A DNA stretch of 64,000 nucleotides from Pseudomonadota bacterium (GCA_023436615.1 JAEZIO010000037.1:1-64000); one strand, 5' to 3'. Counted from the stretch's first letter, positions 8,075 to 16,093 are shown. The notes: generated from the letters alone by a model not told the origin. Numbers and translations: made by a program.

Positions 8075-10785
8075 GCCGGTCTCCCTTCCCTGACTTCTGT
8101 CCAAAACGCCGAGATGCTCTGGCGCGCCTCGTCATGACGGGCAAGCAGCTCGTTCCAGCTATCGGCACCGCACGCCATCGCCATGAGCTCGCCGCTTTCA
8201 TCGCCCGGCGGTCGGCCGTCGGAGGCGATCAGGCGCATCATGACGAGCATCTTCGTTAGCAAACGTTGTGCTAGCACAACGTTTTCCTCGACAAACCCCT
8301 GTTCTTCGAGCTGTTCGAGCGCGCGTTCCAGGCTCGGGTCAAGCGCCGTCTTGTGCAGGAGTTGCAGCACATGGACGGCGAATTCGAGGTCGACCAGCCC
8401 GCCTTCGCCAAGCTTCACGTCGAGCGGCCCCGAAGGCGGCTTGTGGCGAGCCATTTCCGCACGCACCTCGACTGCATCAGCGACCAGCCTCTCCCGGTCA
8501 TGGGGCCGCTCCAGGATGCCGTCGACAAGCGACGAAACCTCGGCGCATGCCGTGTCGGATCCGAAGAGTGGGCGAGCACGAGCCAGGGCCATATGTTCCC
8601 ACGTCCAGGCTTCGTCGCGCTGGTATTCGGCGAATGCCTCGAGGGAGACGACGAGCATTCCCTGCGCGCCCTGGGGCCGCAGACGGGTGTCGACATCGTA
8701 GAGGGGCCCGGCTGGCGTCTGAACGCTCAGAGCGGCCGTGACCCGATTGGCGAGCCTGTTGAAATAATTGGCCGGACCCAGGGGCTTAGGCCCGTCGGAC
8801 GTATCTGAATTCGGTTTCGTGAACAGATAGATGATGTCGAGATCAGATGCGTGCGTCAGCACGCCGCCGCCGAGCCGGCCCAGCCCGACGATGAGCAGCT
8901 CGGCACCGGGGAACGTGCCGTGCGCCTGTTCGAACTCGGCTACCGTGGCTTCGGCGAGCGCAATGAGAGCGCCCTCGGCAATGCACGCATAGCCTTCGCC
9001 GACGGCGATCGGATCGCGGCGCAAGTCGATGAGCTGCGCGCCCAGTGCGAAGCGTCGCTCATTGATCAGGCGACGTGCCGTATCCAGTGCCACATCGTAC
9101 GGCCGGCCTGCCATTTCGCGGCGAAGCAATGCGGCGAACTCCTGCGCTGACGGAGGCGGATCGAAGCAGGAAGAATCGAGCAACGAATCGAGCAGCTGCG
9201 GACGACGCGCAAGCTGATCCGACAGCGCGGGCGCATGGGCGAGGATTCGCGCAAGCAGGGTCGCGAGCGCCGGCCGAGCCTGCAGCAAGCGATAGAGATT
9301 GACGCCGCTCGGCACGCGCTCGACGACGTCGCTGAGCCGGTTGAGGGCGCGCATCGGATCGGAGCTCTTGGCGATTGCGGCGAGAAGCGTTGGAAGCATT
9401 GCCTCGAAGGCGTGCCTGGCGGCGTCGGAACGAAGCGACCGCGGACGTCCCGAACGCCATTCATCGACTCGCCGGGCAGCGGAGTCCACATCGGGAAATC
9501 CCATTTTCACGAGAGACTCCCGGAGCGCGCTTGCGTTCGCCGGGAGCCGCTCGGCTTCGCCATCGGCCAGATCGTCGAATGCCGCCTCCACACGGCCGAT
9601 CGACGGCCGCAGCCAGTCGAGCAACTCCGCGCCTCCACCCAAGCCGTGGAGTCGTCCCACATTGTCGAGCTCTGATGGAGCGGTGGGAAGCTGATGCGTC
9701 TGCTGGTCGTCGACCATCTGCAGGCGATGTTCGGCGGTGCGCAGGCGCCGATAGGCGGTCGCCAGATCGGCAGCGAGGTCGGCGGCGAGGAAACCCGCGC
9801 GTTCGAGCGCGCCAAGGGCATCGAGCGTAGCGGCGATGCGCAGCGCGGGGTCGCGACCGCCGTGGACGAGCTGGTGCGCGTGGACGTAAAACTCGACCTC
9901 GCGAATGCCCCCGCGGCCGCGCTTGAGGTCGAAGCCCGGCCCGAACGCCTGCCCTTTGGAATAGTGGTCGCGGATCCGCTCGCTGATCTGGCGGATCTCC
10001 TCGATTGCTCCGAAATCGAGCGCGCGCCGCCAGATGAAAGGGTGGATCGCGTCGAGGAAGCGGCCACCCACGGCGGCGTCGCCGGCGCAGTGCCGTGCGC
10101 GAATGAATGCTGCCCGCTCCCATCCGAGAGCCGCCGATTCATAATAAGAGATGGCCGCGTTCACCGGCAGAACGATAGGCGTGACCTCGGGCGACGGCCG
10201 AAGCCTGAGGTCGACGCGCGCCACATAGCCGTCTTCAGTCCGCTTCTGGAGAATTTCGACCAATCGCCGACCGATCCGGACGGCCGTGTCGGCAGGATCC
10301 GAGCGCTGCCGTTGCGGCAAGGTTTCGGGATCGAACAGCAGCAGCAAGTCTACGTCGGAAGAGAAGTTGAGCTCGGCGCTTCCCAGCTTGCCGAGCGCGA
10401 TCACCGCAAAGCCTTGCGGCTGCGCACCATCCAAGACGTCGGCTATCGCCACTTCGACGCCGCGCCGGATGCTCGCATCGGCGAAGGCCGAAAGCAGTCG
10501 AGTGACCTGCTCGAGACTGAGCTCGCCCGCGAGGTCTCCAAGCGCCGCCGAGAGCGCCAGCGCCTGGCGCCGACGTCGCAATTCAGCTTCCGCGGTCTCC
10601 GCACCCGTCGCCATCGCTTGCGACGCGGCGCGTTCAGCACCGTCGACAACGAAGCGATCGACGATGTCCGGGCGGGCGAGGATCGCCTCGCGAAGGAAGG
10701 GCGCATGAGCGCTGGCACGGGCGATCGCGTCGCGGCGACTTGAACCCTTCGCGTTCACGGCCGGTCCTTGCCCGAATTGGCTCAT
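8071..10785 (-). CDS. glnE: bifunctional glutamine synthetase adenylyltransferase/deadenylase
   Basis: About 904 residues. It attaches or removes AMP on glutamine synthetase in response to PII state. There are two nucleotidyltransferase domains: the adenylyl-removing one with GSAELNFSSDVDLLL near residue 133, and the adenylating one with GRLGGGVLTHASDLDII near residue 632, each with the G-S/T...D-x-D metal site. Each is followed by a helical GlnD-PII uridylyltransferase-like domain. The open frame extends to 10851, but the ATG at 10785 with GGAAG upstream starts closer to the conserved part. It is divergent from a NepR-like gene. Confidence 0.93.
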   Translation of the reverse strand: MSQFGQGPAVNAKGSSRRDAIARASAHAPFLREAILARPDIVDRFVVDGAERAASQAMATGAETAEAELRRRRQALALSAALGDLAGELSLEQVTRLLSAFADASIRRGVEVAIADVLDGAQPQGFAVIALGKLGSAELNFSSDVDLLLLFDPETLPQRQRSDPADTAVRIGRRLVEILQKRTEDGYVARVDLRLRPSPEVTPIVLPVNAAISYYESAALGWERAAFIRARHCAGDAAVGGRFLDAIHPFIWRRALDFGAIEEIRQISERIRDHYSKGQAFGPGFDLKRGRGGIREVEFYVHAHQLVHGGRDPALRIAATLDALGALERAGFLAADLAADLATAYRRLRTAEHRLQMVDDQQTHQLPTAPSELDNVGRLHGLGGGAELLDWLRPSIGRVEAAFDDLADGEAERLPANASALRESLVKMGFPDVDSAARRVDEWRSGRPRSLRSDAARHAFEAMLPTLLAAIAKSSDPMRALNRLSDVVERVPSGVNLYRLLQARPALATLLARILAHAPALSDQLARRPQLLDSLLDSSCFDPPPSAQEFAALLRREMAGRPYDVALDTARRLINERRFALGAQLIDLRRDPIAVGEGYACIAEGALIALAEATVAEFEQAHGTFPGAELLIVGLGRLGGGVLTHASDLDIIYLFTKPNSDTSDGPKPLGPANYFNRLANRVTAALSVQTPAGPLYDVDTRLRPQGAQGMLVVSLEAFAEYQRDEAWTWEHMALARARPLFGSDTACAEVSSLVDGILERPHDRERLVADAVEVRAEMARHKPPSGPLDVKLGEGGLVDLEFAVHVLQLLHKTALDPSLERALEQLEEQGFVEENVVLAQRLLTKMLVMMRLIASDGRPPGDESGELMAMACGADSWNELLARHDEARQSISAFWTEVREGRPA

Positions 10786-10844
10786 GGAGGAAACTTCCGC
10801 AGCGGCTTGGTCGTTCTTCACGGCAAATGAAAGTTCAGAACACG

Positions 10845-11003
10845 ATGGCAACGGCTACCTTGGATCTCGATCGTCGGCCGATCCGTGTCGACATGACGCC
10901 CGAACATGCGGGCGTCATGGCGGCGCTCCGCCGCGCGTTCCAGGAAGCCGCGAACGAGCCCAGCGACCGCGACTTCGCGGAGCTTCTTCGCCAGCTCAAT
11001 TAA
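10845..11003 (+). CDS. short NepR-like anti-sigma protein (second copy)
   Basis: A 52-residue protein whose last 30 residues align without gaps to the NepR encoded at 13061-13249. Shared positions include V, ALR, E, E, DF and LL-x-x-L, and it carries the family's NEP element (AANEPSDRDFAELL). NepR binds the sigma factor EcfG and is sequestered by phosphorylated PhyR. This copy has almost none of the basic N-terminal tail. It ends 12 bases from the ecfG stop, convergent with it. An ATG at 10827 would add six residues. A second NepR paralogue is the best reading, but its partner is unproven. Confidence 0.7.
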   Translation: MATATLDLDRRPIRVDMTPEHAGVMAALRRAFQEAANEPSDRDFAELLRQLN

Positions 11004-11015
11004 GCTGCGGATCCG

Positions 11016-11651
11016 TCAGGCGTCCCGGCTCAGATCGTCGACTTCGCCCATGATAGTCTGAAGCGCGGACTTGTCCGGATCGGTCTTGTGCTGCCGGCGC
11101 GAGGGCAATTTGCCGCTCGACAGAAGAGCCTCGAGCGCAACGCGGCCGCGGGCGACGCGGCTTTTGATCGTCCCGACGGCGCAACCGCAGATTTCTGCCG
11201 CTTCCTCATAGGCAAAGCCACCGGCGCCGACCAGGATCAGCGCCTCGCGCTGCGGTTGCGGCAAGTGCATCAGCGCGCGCTGCATGTCGGCGAGTTCGAT
11301 GTGCCGGTCCTGGCTTGCGGGCGCAGCGAGGATCTTCGAAGCCGTGAGCTCGTCCCATTCGCCCTTGAAGCGCGCGCGACGCATCTGGCTGAGGAACAGG
11401 TTGCGAAGGATGATGAAGGTCCAGGCGCGCATGTTGGTGCCGGCCTGGAAACGCTTTCGCGCCGCCCACGCCTTCAGCAGCGTCTCCTGGACGAGGTCAT
11501 CGGCGAGATCGCGGCTTCCTGAAAGCGAGCGCCCGAACGCACGCAGGTGCGGGATCACCGCAGCCAGCTGGTCCTTGAACTCCGGATCCGAAAGCGGAAC
11601 CGGCTCGCCCGGGGCATTGGCTGCCGGCTCTTCATTATCGTCTGTGGCCAT
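11016..11651 (-). CDS. ecfG: ECF sigma factor EcfG (general stress response)
   Basis: A 212-residue ECF sigma factor of the EcfG group, which directs RNA polymerase to GGAAC...CGTT promoters under stress. Region 2 is HLRAFGRSLSGSRDLADDLV with the DNA-melting helix after it (about residues 35-100). Region 4 is AYEEAAEICGCAVGTIKSR (about 155-180). Tail residues after 185 are charged. Start ATG at 11651 has a G-rich stretch just upstream; a longer frame reaches 11684. It lies downstream of phyR and a small membrane gene. An EcfG-type promoter at 11918-11942 suggests autoregulation. Confidence 0.95.
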   Translation of the reverse strand: MATDDNEEPAANAPGEPVPLSDPEFKDQLAAVIPHLRAFGRSLSGSRDLADDLVQETLLKAWAARKRFQAGTNMRAWTFIILRNLFLSQMRRARFKGEWDELTASKILAAPASQDRHIELADMQRALMHLPQPQREALILVGAGGFAYEEAAEICGCAVGTIKSRVARGRVALEALLSSGKLPSRRQHKTDPDKSALQTIMGEVDDLSRDA

Positions 11652-11741
11652 TAGCCCCCACCGGGTTGACGCGCGCTCGCCCACGAGCGGGCACTGTGAC
11701 TGTGTTTACCATTTGGGTTGCGAGCGGCCAGATGCAACGAC

Positions 11742-11885
11742 TCACATGCTGCCGAGCATGAACAGCACGGCAAAGACGACCACCACCAGCACCAAACCGA
11801 TTGCCAGCACATAGCGCGTCACATGCGGCGTCGAGCCCGCACGCGCTTCTGTCGTCGTCACATGTTCGGTTGACTCGTTTCTCAT
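11742..11885 (-). CDS. 47-residue single-span membrane peptide
   Basis: A small open frame, too short for ordinary gene thresholds. A polar N-terminus of about 23 residues (MRNESTEHVTTTEARAG...) is followed by one strongly hydrophobic helix (about residues 24-44, LAIGLVLVVVVFAVLFML) and ends GSM. It sits between phyR and ecfG on the same strand, 90 bases before ecfG. The first gene behind an EcfG-type promoter, it begins 33 bases beyond the promoter's CGTT. Function is unknown. Its position suggests a stress-induced membrane peptide or a partner of the sigma-factor circuit. Confidence 0.6.
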   Translation of the reverse strand: MRNESTEHVTTTEARAGSTPHVTRYVLAIGLVLVVVVFAVLFMLGSM

Positions 11886-11917
11886 CGGCTCCGCTCGTAC
11901 CGCCACTTCATCAAGCC

Positions 11918-11942
11918 AACGCCGCTTGGCGGACCATGTTCC
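11918..11942 (-). promoter_or_regulatory. EcfG-type promoter of the small membrane gene and ecfG
   Basis: Read leftward: GGAAC (11942-11938), 16 bases, CGTT (11921-11918). This is the full GSR consensus GGAAC-N16/17-CGTT. It lies in the 70-base gap between the phyR stop and the 47-residue gene. It implies that ecfG can be transcribed by its own product, independently of phyR. Confidence 0.75.
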
Positions 11943-11955
11943 CGACCGTTGGCCC

Positions 11956-12753
11956 TCAGGCGGGCACCGTCGCTGCGTCGAAGAACAAGGCCTGGGCGAT
12001 TGCCGCCTTCACCGTCGAACGCTGGAACGGCTTTGTGATGAGGAAGGTCGGCTCGGGCCGGGTGCCCGTCAGCAGCCGCTCCGGGAAAGCCGTGATGAAG
12101 ATCACCGGCACGGAGAATTCGGCGAGGATGTCGCGGACCGCGTCTATACCGCTGGAATCGTCGGCGAGCTGGATGTCGGCCAGGACCAGCCCCGGAGGGC
12201 TCTGCCTCGCCATCGACACCGCTTCGTCGCGCGTGACAGCGACTCCAGTGACATTGTGGCCGAGATCCCGAACGATGGTTTCGATGTCCATCGCGATGAT
12301 TGGCTCGTCCTCGATGATGAGCACGTCGGTGAGCGTCTGGCGCTCGATCTCGCTCAGCGCCTCGGAAACGAGCGAGTCCACGTCTTCGGGACTGGCGCCG
12401 ATAAGATAGCCCGCGTCTTCCGACGAGAATCCTTCGAGAGAGGTCAGCAGAAGCGCCTGCCGCGACAAGGGGGTGATCTTCGACAGGCGGGCGTGCGCGA
12501 TGCCTTCGGCCCCCGAAATGTCCTTGGTGGGTTCCTCTCCTTCCTCGACGTTGGCGGTCGACCAGATCGCGTGGAACGTCCTGTACAGCCCCAACCGCGG
12601 ATCGACGTCGCGCGGAAATTCATCGGGCTTGGCGACGATCGCCTCGAGAGTCGCGCGCACAAAGGCGTCGCCGTGAGCCTGACTGCCGGTCAGGGCGCGC
12701 GCGTAGCGGCGCAGGAATGGCAGATGGGGCGCAAGTTCCTGTCCAAGCGACAT
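11956..12753 (-). CDS. phyR: response regulator PhyR (anti-anti-sigma factor)
   Basis: A 265-residue fusion of an EcfG-like sigma domain (residues 1 to about 135) and a CheY-type receiver (about 140-260). The phospho-acceptor Asp is in VLADIQLA; acidic pocket residues are in IIEDEPI and the conserved Lys is in ITKPFQ. When phosphorylated, PhyR's sigma-like domain binds NepR and frees EcfG. Start ATG at 12753 has AGGAG about 11 bases upstream; longer frames to 13038 run through the nepR promoter region and are unlikely. It is divergent from nepR-phyP. Confidence 0.96.
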   Translation of the reverse strand: MSLGQELAPHLPFLRRYARALTGSQAHGDAFVRATLEAIVAKPDEFPRDVDPRLGLYRTFHAIWSTANVEEGEEPTKDISGAEGIAHARLSKITPLSRQALLLTSLEGFSSEDAGYLIGASPEDVDSLVSEALSEIERQTLTDVLIIEDEPIIAMDIETIVRDLGHNVTGVAVTRDEAVSMARQSPPGLVLADIQLADDSSGIDAVRDILAEFSVPVIFITAFPERLLTGTRPEPTFLITKPFQRSTVKAAIAQALFFDAATVPA

Positions 12754-12878
12754 AGAAAGTGGGTCTCCTAATAAAGGCGCGTTCCGCCTCTTTGGGGAGG
12801 CGCCGAGTTCGTTGCAACCCTGGAAGGACCGGGCTGTGGTTCCGGCGCAGTTCCCCCGCAGAGATTTCGTCTTTGGCT

Positions 12879-12903
12879 GGAACAAAGCATTCGGCATTTG
12901 GTT
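12879..12903 (+). promoter_or_regulatory. EcfG-type promoter of nepR-phyP
   Basis: GGAAC (12879-12883), 17 bases, GTT (12901-12903), that is GGAAC-N16-GGTT with one change from the CGTT consensus. It lies in the phyR-nepR divergent region and points at nepR, 158 bases downstream. GSR-dependent expression of the anti-sigma factor is common in alphaproteobacteria. Confidence 0.55.
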
Positions 12904-13060
12904 TCGCGGGTATGGCGGGGTTGCCTGTGTCGGTCGTTGACGACACGGGAGCGCCAAAGTTAGGGCGGGGCTGGCGCTCTCCCACGGACATTGCTGCCGT
13001 TGCGCCATAGTCTCGGCCCGAGATTCGATTGCCCGCACCCGCGCAAGGGGGAAAGACAGG

Positions 13061-13249
13061 TTGAGTGACAGGAAAGTGGGCGAGCCGAGCGGCCCGGGAC
13101 CGAAACGAAAGAAGCCCGCGCCCGCATCGCAGAAGAAGCGTGTACCTCGCGCGGCCGACGTTGGCCGGGCGCTCCGCTCCGTCTATGACGAAACCTTGCG
13201 CGAAGACGTTCCCGACGACTTTCGGGATCTGCTCGGCAAGCTCAGCTGA
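13061..13249 (+). CDS. nepR: anti-sigma factor NepR
   Basis: A 62-residue anti-sigma factor with the standard layout: a basic, Pro/Lys-rich disordered N-terminus (to about residue 27), then two helices with the family pattern (VGRALRSVYDE, then VPDDFRDLLGKLS). It binds EcfG in unstressed cells and PhyR~P under stress. The start is a TTG at 13061 preceded by the purine-rich AAGGGGGAAAG; no ATG is available. phyP follows 27 bases later, so they probably form an operon, divergent from phyR. Confidence 0.92.
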   Translation: MSDRKVGEPSGPGPKRKKPAPASQKKRVPRAADVGRALRSVYDETLREDVPDDFRDLLGKLS

Positions 13250-13276
13250 GCTGCGCAGCGGCGGGAACCACTGACG

Positions 13277-14812
13277 ATGGCTAGCGCCGCCGAGCGTTTT
13301 GCCAGGCTGTCCACCCCCGCCAAGCTGCTGCTCATCCTCACAGCCGCGCTGCTGCCGATCGGCTTCGGCCTGGTCTGGGTCGCCTATGACGGCATTCGCG
13401 AAGCGAACTCGGCGCTCAAGTCCCAGTCCGACGAGCAGGCGCGAATCGCCGCGCGGGCGGTGCAAAGCCTTATTGCGAGAAACGTCCTGGCGCTTCGGGT
13501 CGCGTCGAACGGCCGCATCGACAACCCCGATGCGTGCGAGCGCGTTCAGAGATCCCTGACGATCGCTCCGGCGGTCGCTCAACAATTTCGCCTGGAAAGC
13601 GCGGACGGAGGTCCGCTGTGCGAGGTGGGCGATATTGGTGACACGGGGCCATTGCCCATCATTGCGCCAGGCGACATCGCGCTTCGGGTCGCTCCCGATG
13701 AGGATTCGCTCGACCTTCGAGTGGGGATCATCGGCGGAATGGCGACGACGATCCTGACGAGCAGGCAGATCCGCGCCGCAGCCCTCGCCGAACAGGATGG
13801 AATCGACGGCCTGGTGATCCGCGACGGCCGGCGAGAGATCGATATCATGATCGCCGACGGCGAACCGCCCCCCGGGCAGCGTCGCTCCATAACACGCTGG
13901 CCCGTCGGCAACGGGCGGCTTTCTATCGAAGTGGAAGGGCGGGTGCCCGCTATCACGACGATTGATCGGCTTATCATCCTGTTGCCGGTCGTGATGTGGT
14001 TCATCGCCGCGCTGATGACGTGGCTGCTGGTCACGAGGCTTTTGATCCACCCGCTCCGCAGGCTTCAGCGCGCGGTCTCGCGCTACGAGCCTGGCGATCC
14101 CGCGCTCGAGCTACCCAACAACGTCGGTCCGGCTACGGAGATACAGGAACTGCGCGATGCCTTCGGCCGAGCAGTTGCGCGCGTTCAGGATTCGGAGCGC
14201 GACATGACCGCTGCGCTGGAGGGACAGCGTCGCCTGGTGCGCGAAGTGCACCACCGGGTGAAGAACAACCTGCAGGTCATCGCGTCGCTTCTGAGCATCC
14301 ATGGCAGGACGGCGGAATCGCAGGCGGCTCGCGCGGCCTATGGCGCGATCGGCCGCCGCGTCGGTGCGCTGGCGATCGTCCACCGCAATCATTACGCGGA
14401 GATGGAAGAAAACCGCGGCATATCCATGCGGCCATTGCTCTCCGAACTTGCCGCGGAGCTACGCGCGGGCGCGCCGGAATCGGCAAAGGGATTTACCATC
14501 GATCTCGACGTCGAGCCGCTCCACACGACTCAGGACGTCGCGGTCGCGGCGGCCTTCCTCATCACCGAAGTCGTCGAGTTCGCGATGCTCCACAGGCCCG
14601 ATCAGCCGATCGAGATAGGTGTGGGCCGAACGAGCGAGCTGACCGCTCGCCTCACGCTGGCGAGCCCCGTTCTCGTTCCGGAAGGGGAGCAGGAGCAGGA
14701 AAAACTGCAGTTCGAGAGGATCATTGCCGGGCTGGCCAAGCAGCTGCGCTCGAATCTCGACCGGAAGCTCGGCCGCTACAGCGTTGATCTGCCTGTGTTT
14801 CCCGCCCGCTAG
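13277..14812 (+). CDS. phyP: PhyP-like HisKA_2 membrane sensor (probable PhyR phosphatase)
   Basis: A 511-residue inner-membrane protein. TM1 is about residues 16-38, a periplasmic sensor runs to about 232, TM2 is about 233-257, then a HAMP-like linker and a HisKA_2 dimerisation domain with the His in EVHHRVKNNLQVI (about 325). The ATPase domain is degenerate: the N-box asparagines are missing (ITEVVEFAML at that place) and no G-box is visible. This fits PhyP of Sphingomonas, described as a negative regulator of PhyR acting as a phosphatase rather than a kinase. It shares the nepR operon. Confidence 0.85.
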   Translation: MASAAERFARLSTPAKLLLILTAALLPIGFGLVWVAYDGIREANSALKSQSDEQARIAARAVQSLIARNVLALRVASNGRIDNPDACERVQRSLTIAPAVAQQFRLESADGGPLCEVGDIGDTGPLPIIAPGDIALRVAPDEDSLDLRVGIIGGMATTILTSRQIRAAALAEQDGIDGLVIRDGRREIDIMIADGEPPPGQRRSITRWPVGNGRLSIEVEGRVPAITTIDRLIILLPVVMWFIAALMTWLLVTRLLIHPLRRLQRAVSRYEPGDPALELPNNVGPATEIQELRDAFGRAVARVQDSERDMTAALEGQRRLVREVHHRVKNNLQVIASLLSIHGRTAESQAARAAYGAIGRRVGALAIVHRNHYAEMEENRGISMRPLLSELAAELRAGAPESAKGFTIDLDVEPLHTTQDVAVAAAFLITEVVEFAMLHRPDQPIEIGVGRTSELTARLTLASPVLVPEGEQEQEKLQFERIIAGLAKQLRSNLDRKLGRYSVDLPVFPAR

Positions 14813-14854
14813 GCGGGTCGTTACGGCAGCGGCGGAAAAAAATTTCGGAGGTCC

Positions 14855-14880
14855 GGAACCCCCCGCGAAGAAGGGGCGTT
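14855..14880 (+). promoter_or_regulatory. EcfG-type promoter downstream of phyP
   Basis: GGAAC (14855-14859), 17 bases, CGTT (14877-14880): a full match to the GSR consensus. It begins 43 bases after the phyP stop and points into the convergent 3' end of tatC, where no protein-coding gene lies on this strand. The predicted transcription start is near 14887. Confidence 0.65.
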
Positions 14881-14886
14881 TTGTAG

Positions 14887-14991
14887 TTCGGATAGTGACC
14901 TTTTGCCCCCCCGCTCTCGCTATCCGATTAAATGGGCCCGGAACCGCCAACCCTCCCCCCCCCCGGTGGCGCTTCCGGGCCCTCACTTTTT
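14887..14991 (+). ncRNA. candidate stress-induced small RNA, antisense to the tatC end
   Basis: A transcript from the EcfG-type promoter at 14855-14880 would start with a perfect 8-base stem (14888-14895 with 14920-14927) carrying a C-rich 24-base loop. It would end with a large hairpin (14934-14943 with 14973-14982, plus an inner 5-base stem) followed by TTTTT at 14987-14991. The total is about 105 bases. C-rich loops suit pairing with Shine-Dalgarno sites, as in the Caulobacter GSR sRNA GsrN; the parallel is by design, not by sequence. Prediction only; the hairpin could simply be a terminator. Confidence 0.4.
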
Positions 14992-15761
14992 CCAGCATCT
15001 GAAGCCGGCATGCCAGCGAGGCGCCGTTTCGCGCGCCAGTGGGTCAGGCGAATTGCGACGATCGCGAATTCGTAGAGCGCATAGAGCGGGGTCGCCAACA
15101 TCATCTGCGACACAGCATCCGGCGGAGTGAGTACCGCTGCGATCGCGACCGCGCCAACGATCGCGTAGCGGCGCGACTTCGCCAGCTGCGCGAGCGTGAT
15201 CAGGCCCGCCCTCTCCAGGATCATCAGCAGGATCGGCAGCAGGAATGCGACGCCGAAACCGAACAGGAAGCGCGTGCAGAAGCTGAGATAATTGCCGATG
15301 CCCGGAAGGGCTTCCCGCTGGACGCCGCCGACGCTGCCCTGGAAACCCAGCAGGAAGTGGAGCGCCCAGGGCATGGCGAGGTAATAAGCGAAGGCCGCGC
15401 CGGCGACGAAGAAGACTGGGGTCAGCAGCAGGAACGGAAGCAGCGCCTTCTTCTCTTTCGCGTAGAGACCGGGCGCCACGAATTTCCAGACCTGGATCGC
15501 GAAGAAGGGAAAGCCGAGCATCAGCGCTGAAAATAGCGCCACCTTCACCTCGACGAAGAAGGCTTCGAATATATCGATGTAGACAAGCTTCCCCTGTCCC
15601 GCCGCCAGCAATGGCTGCACCAGGAAGGCGAAGATGGGCTTCGCGAAATACAGGCAAATCGCGAACAGCAGGGCCAGCACGGCGACCGACCACAACAGTC
15701 GCCGCCTGAGCTCGATGAGATGCTCGAGGAGCGGCGCCTTGGTGTCGTCGATGTCCCTCAC
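14928..15761 (-). CDS. tatC: Sec-independent protein translocase TatC
   Basis: The 277-residue core membrane subunit of the twin-arginine translocase, which receives signal peptides with TatB. Six TM segments are visible. The conserved N-terminus PLLEHLIELRRRLL and the motif after TM3 (FFVAGAAFAYYLAMP) are intact. The start is GTG at 15761, overlapping the tatB stop (GTGA). The last about 20 residues are Gly/Pro-rich and encoded by a tract with ten consecutive Gs on the coding strand, inside a hairpin, so the exact C-terminus may vary or be misread. Confidence 0.96.
   Translation of the reverse strand: MRDIDDTKAPLLEHLIELRRRLLWSVAVLALLFAICLYFAKPIFAFLVQPLLAAGQGKLVYIDIFEAFFVEVKVALFSALMLGFPFFAIQVWKFVAPGLYAKEKKALLPFLLLTPVFFVAGAAFAYYLAMPWALHFLLGFQGSVGGVQREALPGIGNYLSFCTRFLFGFGVAFLLPILLMILERAGLITLAQLAKSRRYAIVGAVAIAAVLTPPDAVSQMMLATPLYALYEFAIVAIRLTHWRAKRRLAGMPASDAGKSEGPEAPPGGGRVGGSGPI
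14934..14991 (+). terminator. strong hairpin with T-run at the phyP/tatC convergence
   Basis: GGGCCCGGAA (14934-14943) pairs with TTCCGGGCCC (14973-14982). After one C-C mismatch CGCCA (14945-14949) pairs with TGGCG (14967-14971). TCAC and five Ts follow on the + strand. It overlaps the last codons of tatC. Its loop contains a run of ten Cs (14955-14964). Confidence 0.6.
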
Positions 15762-16093
15762 GGCAGCTCGCCGGCGTCAGGCGGGCGCGGCGCCGGCGGA
15801 GTGTCACCGAGCGGCAGCGTCGGCTCGTCGGGCGAGGTTGCGCTGTCGTTCGGAAGCGCCGGATACTCACGCATGATGCGCTCGTTCTCCTCGCGCCACT
15901 TCTTTTCCATCTCTTCCAGCTCGGCCTCGCGCATCATCGCTTCGATGCCGCTGTTGAAATGGCGGGCCATGCCGCGGATCTTGCCGACCCAGCGTCCGAC
16001 GACACGCATGGCCGCGGGAAGGTCTTTCGGGCCGATGAAGATGAGCGCCGCAATCGCGACGATGACCAGTTCCGTGGAATCGACGCCGAACAT
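15758..16093 (-). CDS. tatB: Tat translocase subunit TatB
   Basis: A 111-residue single-span Tat subunit. It begins MFGVDSTELVIVAIAALIFIGP, with the conserved Glu in the membrane segment and the GP hinge, then an amphipathic helix (KDLPAAMRVVGRWVGKIRGM) and a Pro-rich tail. It forms the receptor complex with TatC. Its stop overlaps the tatC start; tatA lies 18 bases upstream. Confidence 0.95.
   Translation of the reverse strand: MFGVDSTELVIVAIAALIFIGPKDLPAAMRVVGRWVGKIRGMARHFNSGIEAMMREAELEEMEKKWREENERIMREYPALPNDSATSPDEPTLPLGDTPPAPRPPDAGELP

Noticed and set aside
12816..12843. Possible EcfG promoter for phyR (GGAAC-N19-GGTT, minus strand)
   Set aside because: Spacer too long by two to three bases and CGTT not matched, so no confident GSR promoter is assigned to phyR.
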